64,000 nt of DNA from Mytilus galloprovincialis. Lineage: Eukaryota; Mollusca; Bivalvia; Mytilida; Mytilidae. Position 1 is the stretch's first letter, and each line of letters starts with the position of its first letter. Positions 12,220-24,305 of the stretch are shown in pieces. The position numbers and the translations under genes were made by a program. The notes beneath the pieces are model-generated. The model was not told the origin of the DNA. It ran no database searches and was given only the letters and a program-made list of their open reading frames with translations. The stretch is from NCBI RefSeq assembly GCF_965363235.1, contig NC_134840.1, positions 95,740,416 to 95,804,415 of the forward strand, written 5' to 3'.

Positions 12220-13124
12220 AACCATTCCACTCGAACATCATATATACGGACGCTAGTACAATTCTAAAATTTCAAAACAAAATAACGCTATGACATGTCG
12301 AAAATATAAATAGTCATTAGAGATATGAACTGGCACAACTCTAAATTTCCAAAATGACGTCAGTTAAGATGTTACAACCAATGTGTGTAAATACATTCCC
12401 AATAAAAAGCACTGATCGATCTAAGCTGGTAAAATATGTCAAACAGAGGATGCGTATTTATCATCCCAAATAGATAGCAGTTTAATACTGATAAGAAAAA
12501 AATAATAATAAATTTTGCATTAGGTGAAATAATTGAACGTGGATGCGTACTTTTACATCCCTACCGAATGAAACAAACCCTGGTACTCAAACTAGTAACA
12601 TTCAAAAATATATAATGATAATTACAAATAGTAAAGATATAATCCTTGAACAACATGAATGACAGAAATTTAGCAGTTATTAATGAAAATATTAAAATTC
12701 GGAAAGGCCCTCTTATTTTGTATTCGGTAAATATATTTATCAATAAAAACCATGTAAATATATAGGTAAAAGCGTATAACCCATCCATAGGTTTCACACA
12801 ACCCTGAATAAAAATACAGGTATAAAAAGATATTACAGTTAAGAAAATATTTTTTGGCGGTAACTAGAAATCATGCCGGTAAAAAGGTGTGTTTGATTTG
12901 GATTTGCCATTCGTTAAGCGTCAAAGTGATATGATAATTTGTACGACTTTGCCCCTCCCCCCCCCCGCAGAGCTATAGAAAAACAGTACATTAACGGGTG
13001 TTACACGGACTCTTTTTAGATGATACACGGACTCTTTTTCGTTGTTGCACGGACACTTTTTATGAATAGAATCACTCGTGCATGATCAGTGAGTTCATGG
13101 GCACTTTAATTTTCAATTATATTT
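12220..13124. other. AT-rich DNA with a short ACACGGACTCTTTTT repeat
   Basis: No gene recognised. A C-rich run lies at 12953-12967. Three degenerate copies of 'ACACGGACTCTTTTT' with ~25-bp spacing lie at about 13002-13062. Confidence 0.45.
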
Positions 13125-13143
13125 GGTTAGGGTTAGGGTTAGG
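13125..13143 (+). repeat. Interstitial telomere-type TTAGGG tract
   Basis: GGTTAGGGTTAGGGTTAGG, about three hexamers in the orientation opposite to the satellite at the left edge. Confidence 0.8.
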
Positions 13144-15437
13144 TTTTTTTTTGGTTCACCAACTTATTTCCTGTCTTTTTATTGAACAAAATAATTACGT
13201 TAGCATCAATATCTTTTTTCAAACATTTCCAGTAAAATACTATTCATATCAGTACATTAAGGGATTAGACATTTAACTTCAAAAGGGGGGGGGGTATGGT
13301 TTCTCCTAAAAAAAATATTTTGATCCCAAATTTTACGAGAAAAAAATTATTATGGTCAAGCAGATGACAAATTAATGTTTTGCATGATTCCTGATTTTCC
13401 GAATACCGTAAATAGTGCTAATTTAAACAAAAACATTTGGGTGATAGCGTTGAAAAGTATATAGTTAATATACTCAAAAAAAGAACATACCGCCCCCTTT
13501 ATGAAGCAAAATATTCGGTCAATAAATGTTTTCTTCAATATATGGACATGAATAGTATTTTGGACAACACTGAGAGTAAAGAAATGATGATACTGACGTG
13601 TATATTTCAATAAAAATAAGACAGGAAATAAATAAATAATCAAAGTACTGAAGTACTGAACATCGGATGACAGCAGGTTCTTGTGGATGGTCAAAAGCAC
13701 ATGTCACAGAAACAGATCACATCTCTATACCTGAAACTTGGGTTAATTTACAGAGATACTTTTTTCTGATACAAGGTCCTGCTTGGATGATGAATAAATG
13801 ACAGGAAATTCAACCTCACCGTAATAACTATTATATTGTAGTGCAAGAAATCAGTAAACCTTGGACTATTATACTTATATAATAATAGTCGTAGAGAATA
13901 CACTGGTTTGTTGTTATATATATTATTAATATTACGATTGCATGTATATCCAATTTTCATCTATTTGTATATGATAATTCTATTCTACTATTATTATAGT
14001 GCAGTGCAAGTGCATGGTGGACACTGTTCTGTAAAAAAAATCAAAGCCTTAAAGGCTGTAAAAGCAATTGCTGCCATGTTAATGTTTTGGGGACTTTTAT
14101 TTTTCATCTACATATATAAGAATTAAACCTGACAGGACATGGTTGTCTAGTGAAAAGCAAGAAGGTTTTGACTTTATATCAATAAAAGACTTAAGCAGGA
14201 AATCATTTTTAATATGTTTTATATTTCACAAGGAGACAAGAAGTTTACCAGGCTAAAGTTGGGGTTAATTATGGATTATCCCCTGGTAGTGTTTGTAACT
14301 CGGCAATAATTACTTTTATTTATTTAATTTTAACAATTTTCATAATTAATTTAAATTAACCATTCAGTTAAAACATTTCACCTTTCGAGACGCTAATGTT
14401 GAAAAATGGGACAGAAATAAAATAACTTACAAGACATAAACATGTAAAAAATAAATATATATTTCAGCTTACTAAAAATATTTTCATAGTGTTACTTTGA
14501 CATCATTTCTTAAAACTAAATCCCACACATAATTGTTCATTTGATATGTGTCATCCTCATGCGATACGAGAAGTTTTCATGTCGCTAAATAGTCTTCTTG
14601 TCGCTTAATTTATTCTTCTTGTCCGTTCTTGACGCTTCTTGTCGCTGAAATTCTTCTTGTCGTTATTAGTGAGACCGCTATTTTTAGATTACAGGTGGTC
14701 ATTTACACTACACCAAGGATGTATATTAGACACGTATAACCTGTGTAGTGATTTTTATTTTACGATAAATTTATGAATGAACGATATTTTATGAATGAAC
14801 AAGAGCACCTGACCTCTTTCTGAAACACCAATTAAACATATAAAATCGTATTTATTTTAGATATAATTCAGTCAAATTTTCACCACTAAATCAACAACTG
14901 AAATGATTCCATATTTTGTTGAAACATCGTACAACCGGAGAACAGAAATCGCAGGTATGAAAATGCACTTTTTTCACTGGTGTTGAAAACCCAAAACTAA
15001 TTTGACTATTATTTATGAATGACGGAAATTTAAGCGATAACAACACATCGGAGTGACCTCAAGGTCATCCTCTGTAAAAATCAAATCTTATCAAAAGATA
15101 AAATCCCCATCAACTCACCAATACACGATTGATCCTATAAACAAAAAGTGTTCATGTAATACACGTCCAAATAGGCAGCAAATCTACAAGAAAATCATTC
15201 AACTTATGTCATCAATTTTGGGCGGTAAGCTGCGATTGGATCATAATGTAACTCGTGTTTAATCCCGATCAAAACTTGCAGATCTAGAGACGAGCAAAAA
15301 TTAAAAAAAAAATTAAAGTATATGCCTGAATTTATTATAATATTAAGACAGAATCCATTTTTTCACAAACATTTCATTCACCAACGAAGTAGGAAATTCA
15401 TTCTTTTGATACATTTATATTGTTATCGAATTTATAT
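13144..15437. other. AT-rich DNA; short TTCTTGTCGCT cluster
   Basis: No gene recognised. Five degenerate copies of TTCTTGTCGCT occur at about 14568-14662. Homopolymer G and A runs are scattered. Confidence 0.45.
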
Positions 15438-15561
15438 CAGTGGCGGATCAAGGTCCAAATCCAGGACAAATAAGGGGGGGGGGGCAACTTTATGTCCCCA
15501 TTTAAATGCATTGATCATAACAAAAAAGGGTTGTTCCAACCCCCGGGAACCCCCACCACTG
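15438..15561. mobile_element. Short MITE with CAGTGGCGGATC-type ends
   Basis: It begins CAGTGGCGGATCAAGG and ends CCACCACTG, so the outer bases are inverted. A related sequence with the same end lies at 32814-32976, and related inner sequence lies in element 2 (about 41767-41925). The termini resemble hAT-type MITEs, but no target duplication is visible. Confidence 0.55.
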
Positions 15562-16066
15562 AATGTTAAATTCATGTATTTGGCAACAAACGCGCGATTT
15601 TTACGATTTTTTTAAGGGGGATGGGGGGATGTAATGGCACATTCTGCATTTTTTCATCAAAAATAAAGATCACAGCCTGTTTATTTTTAAATTAATTACC
15701 GCCCCCCCTTTTTTCCCCGTTTTCCGTTTGATCCATAATAATTAAACGTTATCCTACTTGCCACTAAAATATTTCTTTAATATATTACTTTTTTACGAAG
15801 TTGCATTTTAAAAAGTCTTAAATGTGTACAACATTCATCTTTTACTTGAAATTGTTCTTTTTTTATCAAATTATATAAGATTCCTGATTTTTTATCTTGA
15901 AAAAAAATCTCGGTTGAAGGGAAATGAAAAAAATTAAGGAGTTTATACTGTAACTTACATTTACTGCTTTATGGCTATCTAAGTTTCTATGTTTAGTATT
16001 CTTTCAAAATATATTATTACTTTCTTGAAACGTCGTACAAGTCAGATAAAAAAACAAAAGTAACAA
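15562..16066. other. AT-rich DNA, nothing recognised
   Basis: Low-complexity T and A runs and no gene or repeat I could name. Confidence 0.4.
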
Positions 16067-16209
16067 AAGAAACAGGCCGGTAACAACCAACCGAATAGTT
16101 TTTCTGAACTTGTAGTCAGGTCAAGGTCCTCGGCTATCGCCTCGGACCTTGACCTGACTACTCGTGCAGAAAAACTATCCGGCAACGGTTGTTACCGGCC
16201 TGTTTCTTT
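16067..16209. mobile_element. Foldback element (143-bp palindrome)
   Basis: AAAGAAACAGGCCGGTAACA at the left is matched by its reverse complement at the right. A second perfect stem, GTAGTCAGGTCAAGGTCC, brackets the centre near 16135. The arms differ at only a few sites, so it can form a strong hairpin. No coding content. Confidence 0.8.
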
Positions 16210-17370
16210 GTTTTCTTTGTATTTTATCTAATACGAATATGACATATATGAATAAATATATAAACACAAGAAATATATCATGCGATACCAGTAACGTCGG
16301 TGCAACTATCGTCTACAAAGGAAAGGGAGCATGACGATTAAAGTGTTTCAATATATGCCCTTTTAGATGCCGTTATTTATATTAGGACACATACATACTA
16401 TAAATCTGAATAGACAATATAAACGAAGAACGTGTCAAAAAGATACAACCATACCAATAGGTAGAACACACCACTAGGCAACCAATGCGTCTTCAACGCA
16501 GATGGTCCCCTTTTAAAACATTCAGGTTTATGACCCCTTCTGTAGCCAGATTAGTATGAAATTTTCAAACTGCAATAGCATCAAAACAACAAATATTATA
16601 AGTGATAAGGATGGGCCATTTTGTACAGATACTAAGTAGACGCTTCGTGCAAAGCATTATTATTTATTGTTTTATTGCATTTAAAAAAGGGCATTTATGT
16701 GGCAAATAAACCAAGATTTTTTAATAGAAAATCAAGTATTTAATACAGAACTTTTTTTTATAAAATTTTAATCATTATATATAGATTACTCACTTACTTT
16801 GCTATGATATGCTTGCGTTTAATGTTTTTACAAAAAGTCATAAAAAACCATTAAAAAAAAACTCTTGCCGAGTCACTAAAGTCAAGCACGTCCTAGAAGG
16901 TGCACTTGATTTGATCCATATTTATATGTATTCTCACCAATAACTAAATTTATACACAAGGCTAGCACTGAATGCAATAATCAGGAAAGGCTGTGAATTT
17001 TCTAAAAAAAAATGTTTAGCATTGAATCAACACAAGGGTACCTATTTGACAGTTCATATTTTAATATTAGCGTGCAATGAAAATATATGTACAGGTGCAT
17101 GTACATCAAAAAGACAATTAAAACAAAAGAAAAGTTTATTGTACACGTTATGATTATATACTGTGTTTGGAGAGTCATTTAAAAAACGTTTATTAAGACT
17201 ACATATAATATCAACTTGATCATATCAAATCTAATAACGCAGCACTGTTTAACTCAGATTGTATAGTAAAACTAGCTATTTAAAATTTTACCTACTATGC
17301 TCTGATACACCAACATATGAGAGATCACTTCCCGCAAAAAAAAAGTGCACAATCACTTGCTATTGAAATC
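16210..17370. other. AT-rich DNA with a diverged repeat scrap
   Basis: Positions 16425-16515 look like a diverged relative of the repeat at 20785-20925. Nothing else recognised. Confidence 0.4.
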
Positions 17371-17642
17371 CAAGTCAGGAGCCTGTTATTCAGTGGTTTT
17401 CGTTTGTTTATGTGTTGCCTGCTTGTTTTTTGTTTATTTTTTGTACATAGATTAGGCCGTCAGTTTTCTCGTTTGAATTATTTTACATTGTCTATTCGGG
17501 GCATTTTACAGCTGACTATGCAGTATGGTATTTGCTCATTGTTGAAGACGATAAGGTGACCTATAGTTGTTAATTTCTGTGTCTGTTGGTGTCTTGTGGG
17601 GGAGTTGTCTAATTGGCAATCATAACACATCTTTTTTATATG
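17371..17642 (+). repeat. Dispersed mussel-type repeat, subfamily B
   Basis: The signature runs from GATTAGGCCGTCAGTTTTC through GCTGACTATGC to ATTGGCAATCATAACACAT. Related copies lie at 48470-48545, 55155-55365 and 56505-56585. No open frame; the copy class (SINE or LINE tail) is unknown. Confidence 0.75.
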
Positions 17643-17882
17643 ATATAGTTTACCAAAAGGTTAAGTAAATCAAATGATCTGCAAATTTGCGAAGATAAAG
17701 GAGAATATAGTGTGCACTTCCTTTTTATATTTCCCAACGTTTTGGAGAGTTTATGTGTTCCCAGGCTTTTAAATTACTATAAAATACTATGAATATTTTT
17801 TCTTCTTTAAATCAGACGCAACTAGCGGGCGCTAAGTGTTGACCTCAATGTCAATAAATAATGACTACATGATCTCCAAAAA

Positions 17883-18150
17883 CCGGATGAGTAGTAACTT
17901 CTAGTACAGTGTACTTTATTCCCGGATGAGTAGTAACTTCTAGTACAATGTACTTTATTCCCGGATGAGTAGTAACTTCTAGTACAATGTACTTTATGAG
18001 TAGTAACTTCTAGTACAATGTACTTTATTCCCGGATGAGTAGTAACTTCTAGTACAATGTACTTTATTCCCGGATGAGTAGTAACTTCTAGTACAATGTA
18101 CTTTATTCCCGGATGAGTAGTAACTTTTAGTACAATGTACTTTATTCCTT
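17883..18150. repeat. 39-bp minisatellite, ~7 copies
   Basis: The unit contains GGATGAGTAGTAACTTCTAG followed by TACAATGTACTTTATTCC. Copies are almost identical; the fourth lacks about 8 bp. TAGTACAATGTACT is itself partly palindromic. Confidence 0.93.
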
Positions 18151-18514
18151 GATATTTACCATTTTATTCCTCGTGCAACGTCTAAAACTTTTTACCGATT
18201 TTTATTTTTCGTGCAGCGTTTTTGCGATTTTAATTTCACGTGTTTTTCCGTGTTAATAGTCTCCCTTTACCAAGCTTATCAATGATATTTTTGTTTATAA
18301 ATACTGCTTTAAAAACTTTGAATTATTCAAAATATAAAGGATTTTCTAGCTCTAGGCATAGATTACCGTAGTCTTATTTGGTATGACTTTATTTTTTTGC
18401 TGAGTCCTCGATGCTCTTCAGCCATAATCTTTATTCGCTAGATAACCTAAGGATAATTCAAATACAGTTTGATTTAAATTGTATGATACTTGCCCCTGTG
18501 ATTTATATAAAGTA

Positions 18515-18795
18515 AAAATATCAAAAATTAACAGTTGGTGAGAGCATGTTGGCCCAACAATACTAAAAATATCATTTGGTAAGAAAATATTGGGCCAACA
18601 TAAGGCCAACCACACCAAAATGACAGTTGGTGGAAACTTGTTGGGTCAACGAGGGGCCAATAGTGTCAAAATAACTGTTGGCTGAGTTTTGTTGGGCCAA
18701 CATTGGTCTCACGTTGTCCTGCCAACGCCAACGATTTACTAACTGTTCTATCCGATTACCAACGTTGGGCCAACAAAGTATTGTTATCTGGGAGA
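18515..18795. repeat. Degenerate GTTGGGCCAAC repeat cluster
   Basis: Four to five diverged units, each ~55-60 bp, carry the palindromic core TGTTGGGCCAAC with a preceding AGTTGG. It belongs to the same sequence family as the tandem array at 19188-19810 but is far more diverged and in mixed orientation. Confidence 0.75.
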
Positions 18796-19187
18796 GAAAG
18801 AAATAGACCAAAATATGTTTAAAACCATACAATATCAAATCAACTATAAAACTTAAGACTCTAAAAACTTGCCTAAAAATGATGAATTAAAAATTAATAA
18901 TGAAGAAGTAAAATTTTGAATATTTGTTATCTTAACTAAATATTTCTAAAATTGCAGAAGGCTACTACTGTTTTGAATTAAAAAATAAGTTACTAAAATA
19001 CATCTGCTTTTTAAAAAAATGTAAATTAAATTATACAGAAACACATCAAAACAGATTATAAAATATTAAAAATCAAATGAAGTGAATGTGAGCAATTACA
19101 GGTAACCGTACTGCAATTACAATTAGAAAAAAACCCATTTGAATTTCAAAACAATGCTTCTCGGTCAAGAGACTAACAGTTGCCGGA
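18796..19187. other. AT-rich spacer between two GTTGGCC repeat blocks
   Basis: No features seen beyond A/T runs. Confidence 0.4.
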
Positions 19188-19810
19188 CGTTGGCAAATTG
19201 TCGGTCCGTTGGTTGCACGTTGATGTTGGATGCGCAACATTGGCCCAACGTTGGCAAATTATCGGTCCGTTGGTCGCACGTTGGTGTTGGATGCACAACA
19301 TTGGTCCAACGTTGGCAAATTATCGATCTGTTAGTCGCACGTTGGGTTGGCTGCACAACATTGGCCAAACGTTGGCAAATTATCGGTCCGTTGGTCGCAC
19401 GTTGATGTTGGCTGCATAACATTGGCCCAACGTTGGCAAATTGTCGGTCCGTTATTTACACTTTGGGGTTGGCTGCACAACAGTTGCCCAACGTTGGCAA
19501 ATTATCTGTCCGTTGGTCGCACGTTGGTGTTGGCTGCACACCAATGACCAAACGTTGGCAAATTATCGGTCCGTTGGTCGCACGTTGCTGTTGGCTGCAC
19601 ACCACTGGCCCAACGTTGGCAAATTATCGGTCCGTTGGTCGCACGTTGGTGTTGGCTGAACAACATTGGCCCAACGTTGGCAAATTATCGGTCTGTATGT
19701 CGCACGTTGGTGTTGGCTGAACAACATTGGCCCAACGTTGGCAAATTATCGGTCCGTTGGTCGCACGTTGCTGTTGGCTGCACAACATTGGCCAAACGTT
19801 GGCCTGCTAT
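19188..19810. repeat. 61-bp tandem array of the TTGGCCCAACGTTGG family
   Basis: About ten copies start near 19188, 19249, 19310, 19370, 19431, 19492, 19553, 19614, 19675 and 19736, plus a partial one. Each has CGTTGGCAAATTATCGG, GTTGGTCGCACGTTGG and ACATTGGCCCAACG. The palindrome TTGGCCCAACGTTGG sits at every junction. The overlapping short open frames here come from the repeat. Confidence 0.95.
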
Positions 19811-20784
19811 TGTAAATCCATATCATTATCTCATGCTGGTTATAAATAATTGGGCCATCGTTGGCATTATGTTAGTAGCAACATATATATAGAGCCGATA
19901 TGAAATTTTGTTAATTTGAATTGATTAATTTATGAAATGTTTTACGCTTTATTTCTCTTGAGAGGCGGATGATTTCGATTACTGTATGCTTTGAAAAGTT
20001 AATGTTATACCGAAAGTGTTCAAAAACTGAAAACTGTCATGTGACGTTGTTTCTATATATCATACTCTATATATAAGCCAGGTAAAATTTATACTGGAAT
20101 AACATTACTGTAATAAAAAAATATATATATCATCGTAAAAATAGTTTGCCTTGTTAAAAGTTTTATTTTATTGCAATCATTTTTTATAATAACTTTATTC
20201 ATTAAACTTTGTGAAACATAATAATTGAGCAATTATACACAGACTGATATTTCATACAGCCAGTCTGTTAATCGAGCACATTCTGATAAGGTTAACCATA
20301 TGTTAGACAAATGTCAAAGATAGTTGCGTTGCATGGTAATTAGGGTCATAGGAAATCTGAATGTAATGGGATGGTCACTTGTGTGACCATATTATTTTCT
20401 GTTCTGTATTTTTAAGAAGGCAGTGAAACGAAGGATACAAAAAGAGAAAATCATATCATATGGGTTCAAAGACAAAGAAAGAAACTTGTAAGTTCTAACT
20501 TTAAAAATCCTAATATATATACGATTATGAAGGACAAATACAATATGTCTTTTTAATCTGAGGGATGTTATTCAAAATTAAAACAGAATTATAATTTTTA
20601 TCATTTTATAATGTTGATCTTGAAATTTATACGTTTCGGGTTAAATATTTCCAAGATTTTGTTTTAATCATTTTAATCCTAGATAATCATGAAATATTTG
20701 CCACTGAACATAAGTATCATCAAACAAATTGTGAATAACTATATAAATATTTTATTTCTGAAATCTATAACGATTAAAATTGAG
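19811..20784. other. AT-rich DNA, nothing recognised
   Basis: No gene, RNA or repeat family identified. Confidence 0.4.
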
Positions 20785-20925
20785 AATGGAAATGGGGAAT
20801 GTGTCAAAGAGACAACAACCCGACCAAATAAAAAACAAGAGCAGAGGGTCACCAACAGGTCTTCAATGTAGCGAGAAATTCCCGCACCCGGAGGCGTCCT
20901 TCAGCTGGCCCCTAAACAAATATAT
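20785..20925 (-). repeat. LINE-tail-like dispersed repeat (minus orientation)
   Basis: Reverse complement of the 3' part of the repeats at 35807-36150 and 39478-39816: GGGCCAGCTGAAGGA … CGGGTGCGGGAA … GTCGGGTTGTTGTCTC … CCATTTCC. It ends with the same CTCAATTTT as the others, as expected of a retroposed, 5'-truncated tail. Confidence 0.75.
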
Positions 20926-22235
20926 ACTAGTCCAGTGCATTTATTACCATTACTGAAGTTAATGGAAAAATTCTGTTTTAAGATATACCTTGTTCTGTAA
21001 TGCTTCAGAAAAATGAATGTGGTAATGATTTCTACTTCATAGAACTTTAAATGAATTTGTTACTTTTATTATTTCTAAATCGCATGCAAACATATATACG
21101 ATATATATGTGAAACTTGATCATATGTATACACACTTTCATGTGTAACAGTGTTTTAGATATCAAATAGAGTATTTATTTCTTAATCTTATTAAATTCAT
21201 TGCAAGAATGTTGTAATTTATTTGTATTTATACGGACTCCACTGAATTTTTTATTTTTTTTGTCCTCGGCAAAATTTTTGCAAAACAAACCCGATATTTG
21301 AACAGTTTTTAGAAGTAAATATCATTCCCCAAAAAATGACGTTTGAAATATAAAAAAGAGGGAGGAAGTACAAAAAAAATGACTATACCACACATCAGGA
21401 TATTTATAAAAGAAAACTATAAAGACCATAAAGATTACTGTCTGAATTACTCGAAGTAGCTTTTCTTTTTGATATGCAATTTATCATAGGTCAGTTAGTT
21501 CAGTACCACAGAAGACAAAATAAATCAGAGTGCAAAAGGGATTATACAGAGCTAGAAATAATATGAATGATCGACAACATCCGGGCTAGAAAATGCATGG
21601 GAATGGAGATGGGAAAAAATGCATTCTACCATTTGATAGCCCAGAATGAATAACTGTAAGAAAGTAAGTTAACATAATAACCATCCTTTATGCTATCTCG
21701 GATTCGAATTTCACAGAAATATATGCATAAAATGTTTAATACTACTGTTACTGCTTGTGAATTTTGATTTGACTTTGTATCTTTTTCAACTAGTTTAATT
21801 TATTTATTTACTTAGAACGTTTTTTGAAGTTTCCGGTCTGTATCCATTTCTACATTCAATTGTCCTGCTTAACCTAGCTAGCGAGGTGAAGTCTAACCAT
21901 AATGGTAAAGCGTGCAATACGCCTTTTGCCTTGGCTTGTAGAGGCTAGGGAAAATATTAAAAACATAATTGTTATGTGCCAGAACACCGGAAACAATGTA
22001 TTTTTTTATGTTTATTTTTTAGGAGGATTTGATTATTCTAAATATACATACATTCAATACTCAATTATTCATTACTTCATTACAGAGGCAGTGAAATAAC
22101 TTTTATGAAGATATGCTAAAATGGAAAAAAAGATTTAACATGAAAAGGAGCCAGATATAGTGACAAAACAAAATTAAACAGAAAACAAAAGGAACACTCT
22201 TGTGAATAAAAACCATGTAGGAATAAAGAACAAGA
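20926..22235. other. AT-rich DNA, nothing recognised
   Basis: No convincing gene. The 65-codon open frame at 21902-22099 has no motif I know. Confidence 0.4.
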
Positions 22236-22465
22236 AAAGAGGGCCCTCATGGGGTTTTTGATTATGTGATTACTTGGCCGTTTTTTTAATGATTATTTGA
22301 TTATTAAGCCAAATATTTCATGATTATTTGATTACCTAGGACTGTATTTTTAGTTTATGATTATTTGATTACTAAAGATAAGCAAATATTTAATGATTAT
22401 GTGATTATATTGGCAAAAAAATGGTGATTATGTGATTACTAGGACCCCCCATGAGGGGCCTCAGA
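22236..22465. mobile_element. MITE with CCCTCATGGGG ends and TGATTATTTGATTA core
   Basis: The termini AGGGCCCTCATGGGG and, inverted, AGGCCCCTCATGGGG bound ~230 bp. The inside holds six or so copies of TGATTATKTGATTA. No coding sequence and no clear target duplication. Confidence 0.72.
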
Positions 22466-23089
22466 AAAATAGCAGTTTATAAAATGAATTATCAATGCCT
22501 TTATACAGAGCTTGGATAATGCAAACATAAACTGTAATGATATTATACAAATGGGACAAACGAATAGACAGTTAAAATAAGACTTTATAATTTTCATTTT
22601 AGATTTGATTTAGCAACGTATATATACAAAAAAATGTTTTCATTTTTGCTGGTTGTCTGGCTAATAATAAATTATATCTAATCATACCTTTGTATTATCA
22701 TTATTTGTGAGAAATAGGTAACATAGATATGTTGATTGAATTCATTCAAATACGGATAAAGTTTAGAAGTACGATTCCTGGAGAGAGATTGTTTGGTTGT
22801 TAGTTACTGAAACGTCCATTGGCAAATATTTCATGCATGTAAAGGAAAATGGAGAGAACGTGGCAAAATACAAAATTTACGGGTAATATGTAAGACACAG
22901 CATGGTATAGTTGATATGTAAAACACAATAATTGCAACATTTAAAAAAAGTAATACTTTCGCAATTTTGAACTAATGTAAGAACCAGAAATTATTGCAGT
23001 TGTTTCCTGGAAGGAATTTTAGTATACTTCATATGGATAACAAAAATTACAGATGGAACCAACGGAGTGCACACGCTTGTTTACAGCTT
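22466..23089. other. AT-rich DNA, nothing recognised
   Basis: No gene or repeat identified. Confidence 0.4.
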
Positions 23090-23335
23090 GAATATCTACG
23101 TTGGCCCAACGTTTGTTCAACATCGGCAAGTATTATTCCATCATTGGACCAACGTTTTGTATACATCTTACAACGTTGTGCCAACGTTTAGCTATCACGT
23201 TGAGCCAACATACATGTAGGGCCACATTGCACGTATATGTAGGGTAACTTTGCACGTATACATTGGGCCAACGTTTAAAACTATTGGGCCATTGAATGCA
23301 TGTAGATACGTTGGGCCAACTTAGGCAGCAACCAT
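23090..23335. repeat. Diverged TTGGCCCAACG-family repeats
   Basis: Six or more CGTTGGSCCAACG-like cores at irregular spacing, the same family as 18515-18795 and 19188-19810. Confidence 0.7.
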
Positions 23336-23806
23336 TAAATTTTCTGGGGGGGGGCTATGGATTTTTTTCTGGATAAACTTTTTTTTCGGCGGCGAAAAAC
23401 AATCTATTTTTTTCGCGACAAGTCGAAAGCAACTTTTCTCAGAATCAAAAACAAATTATTGTTTTCTCCAAAAAGATCCACTGCAAAATGCTTGACTTTT
23501 CTTACTACCACTGCAAAGTGCTTGGCGTTAGATAATTGAAAAGCGCGAAACTTCCTAATGACGTGACAAGAACGCCATTATGACGTCATTTAATGTCATA
23601 TTTATACATGGAAATATAATGACATTAGTTTGTTTAGTATGTTTTGAAAAATTAAACATCTCGACTTTATATCGTAGTAATTCTTCAATTCAGTCAAAAC
23701 TGAATAATAATTTACTTATATTTACTGGTATATTTTTTTACGGAAATCGTCCCGTTTCTTGACAAAGTTTGGAAACTTCACTATGCACTATTAAAGAAGG
23801 ATATAT
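23336..23806. other. Left flank of element 1
   Basis: AT-rich with a G8 run near 23346. The short open frames lack motifs. The last bases before the element terminus are ATATAT. Confidence 0.4.
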
Positions 23807-24131
23807 TATGGAAACGTATATTAGTCACCAGTTGATCAGTTGTCAACACAACTTGACGACAAAAATAAGAGGGAAAGTTGCATTGTTACTGAACTTGTAC
23901 ACTTAAACAAGTTTACTTGTTTAATTAATAATTCAACTTGTAGACTTACTACAAGTTGACTTGTTGAGTTCTTCTGAACAAGACCACAGACCAAAAAGTG
24001 TACATAATATTATTGTGTCCTAGTAAACTTTGCCGTTTGTTCACTTGCTAAATTGAACGTTTCTTTCTTGCTTTAGAAAAGTATACTTTCCGAGTTAATC
24101 GTGGTCACTTGTCGTGTTGTTTCTCGCCTTT
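23807..24131 (+). repeat. Left inverted repeat of element 1
   Basis: Matches the reverse complement of 39820-39919 and 38858-39080 over its whole length at high identity. Rich in CAAGTT, ACAAGTTGAC and TTTACTTGTT motifs. Confidence 0.88.
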
Positions 24132-24305
24132 CCGAATTCGTGAAAGTATACTTGTGTTCAAAAACTGCACAAGAGAACTTTTTAAATGTCAATTTGTTCT
24201 GGAAAACAGTCCATGTTTACTTTCAAAATGTCGACTTGTTTTAGTGCAAAAGTGAAAAAAATAATATTTGACCACGCGGTTCCTAGTGTCTTTTTGGAAT
24301 TTAAG

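Noticed and set aside
19139-19892. Several overlapping 60-95-codon frames over the 61-bp array
   Set aside because: They follow the tandem repeat in different frames and on both strands, with no independent coding signal.
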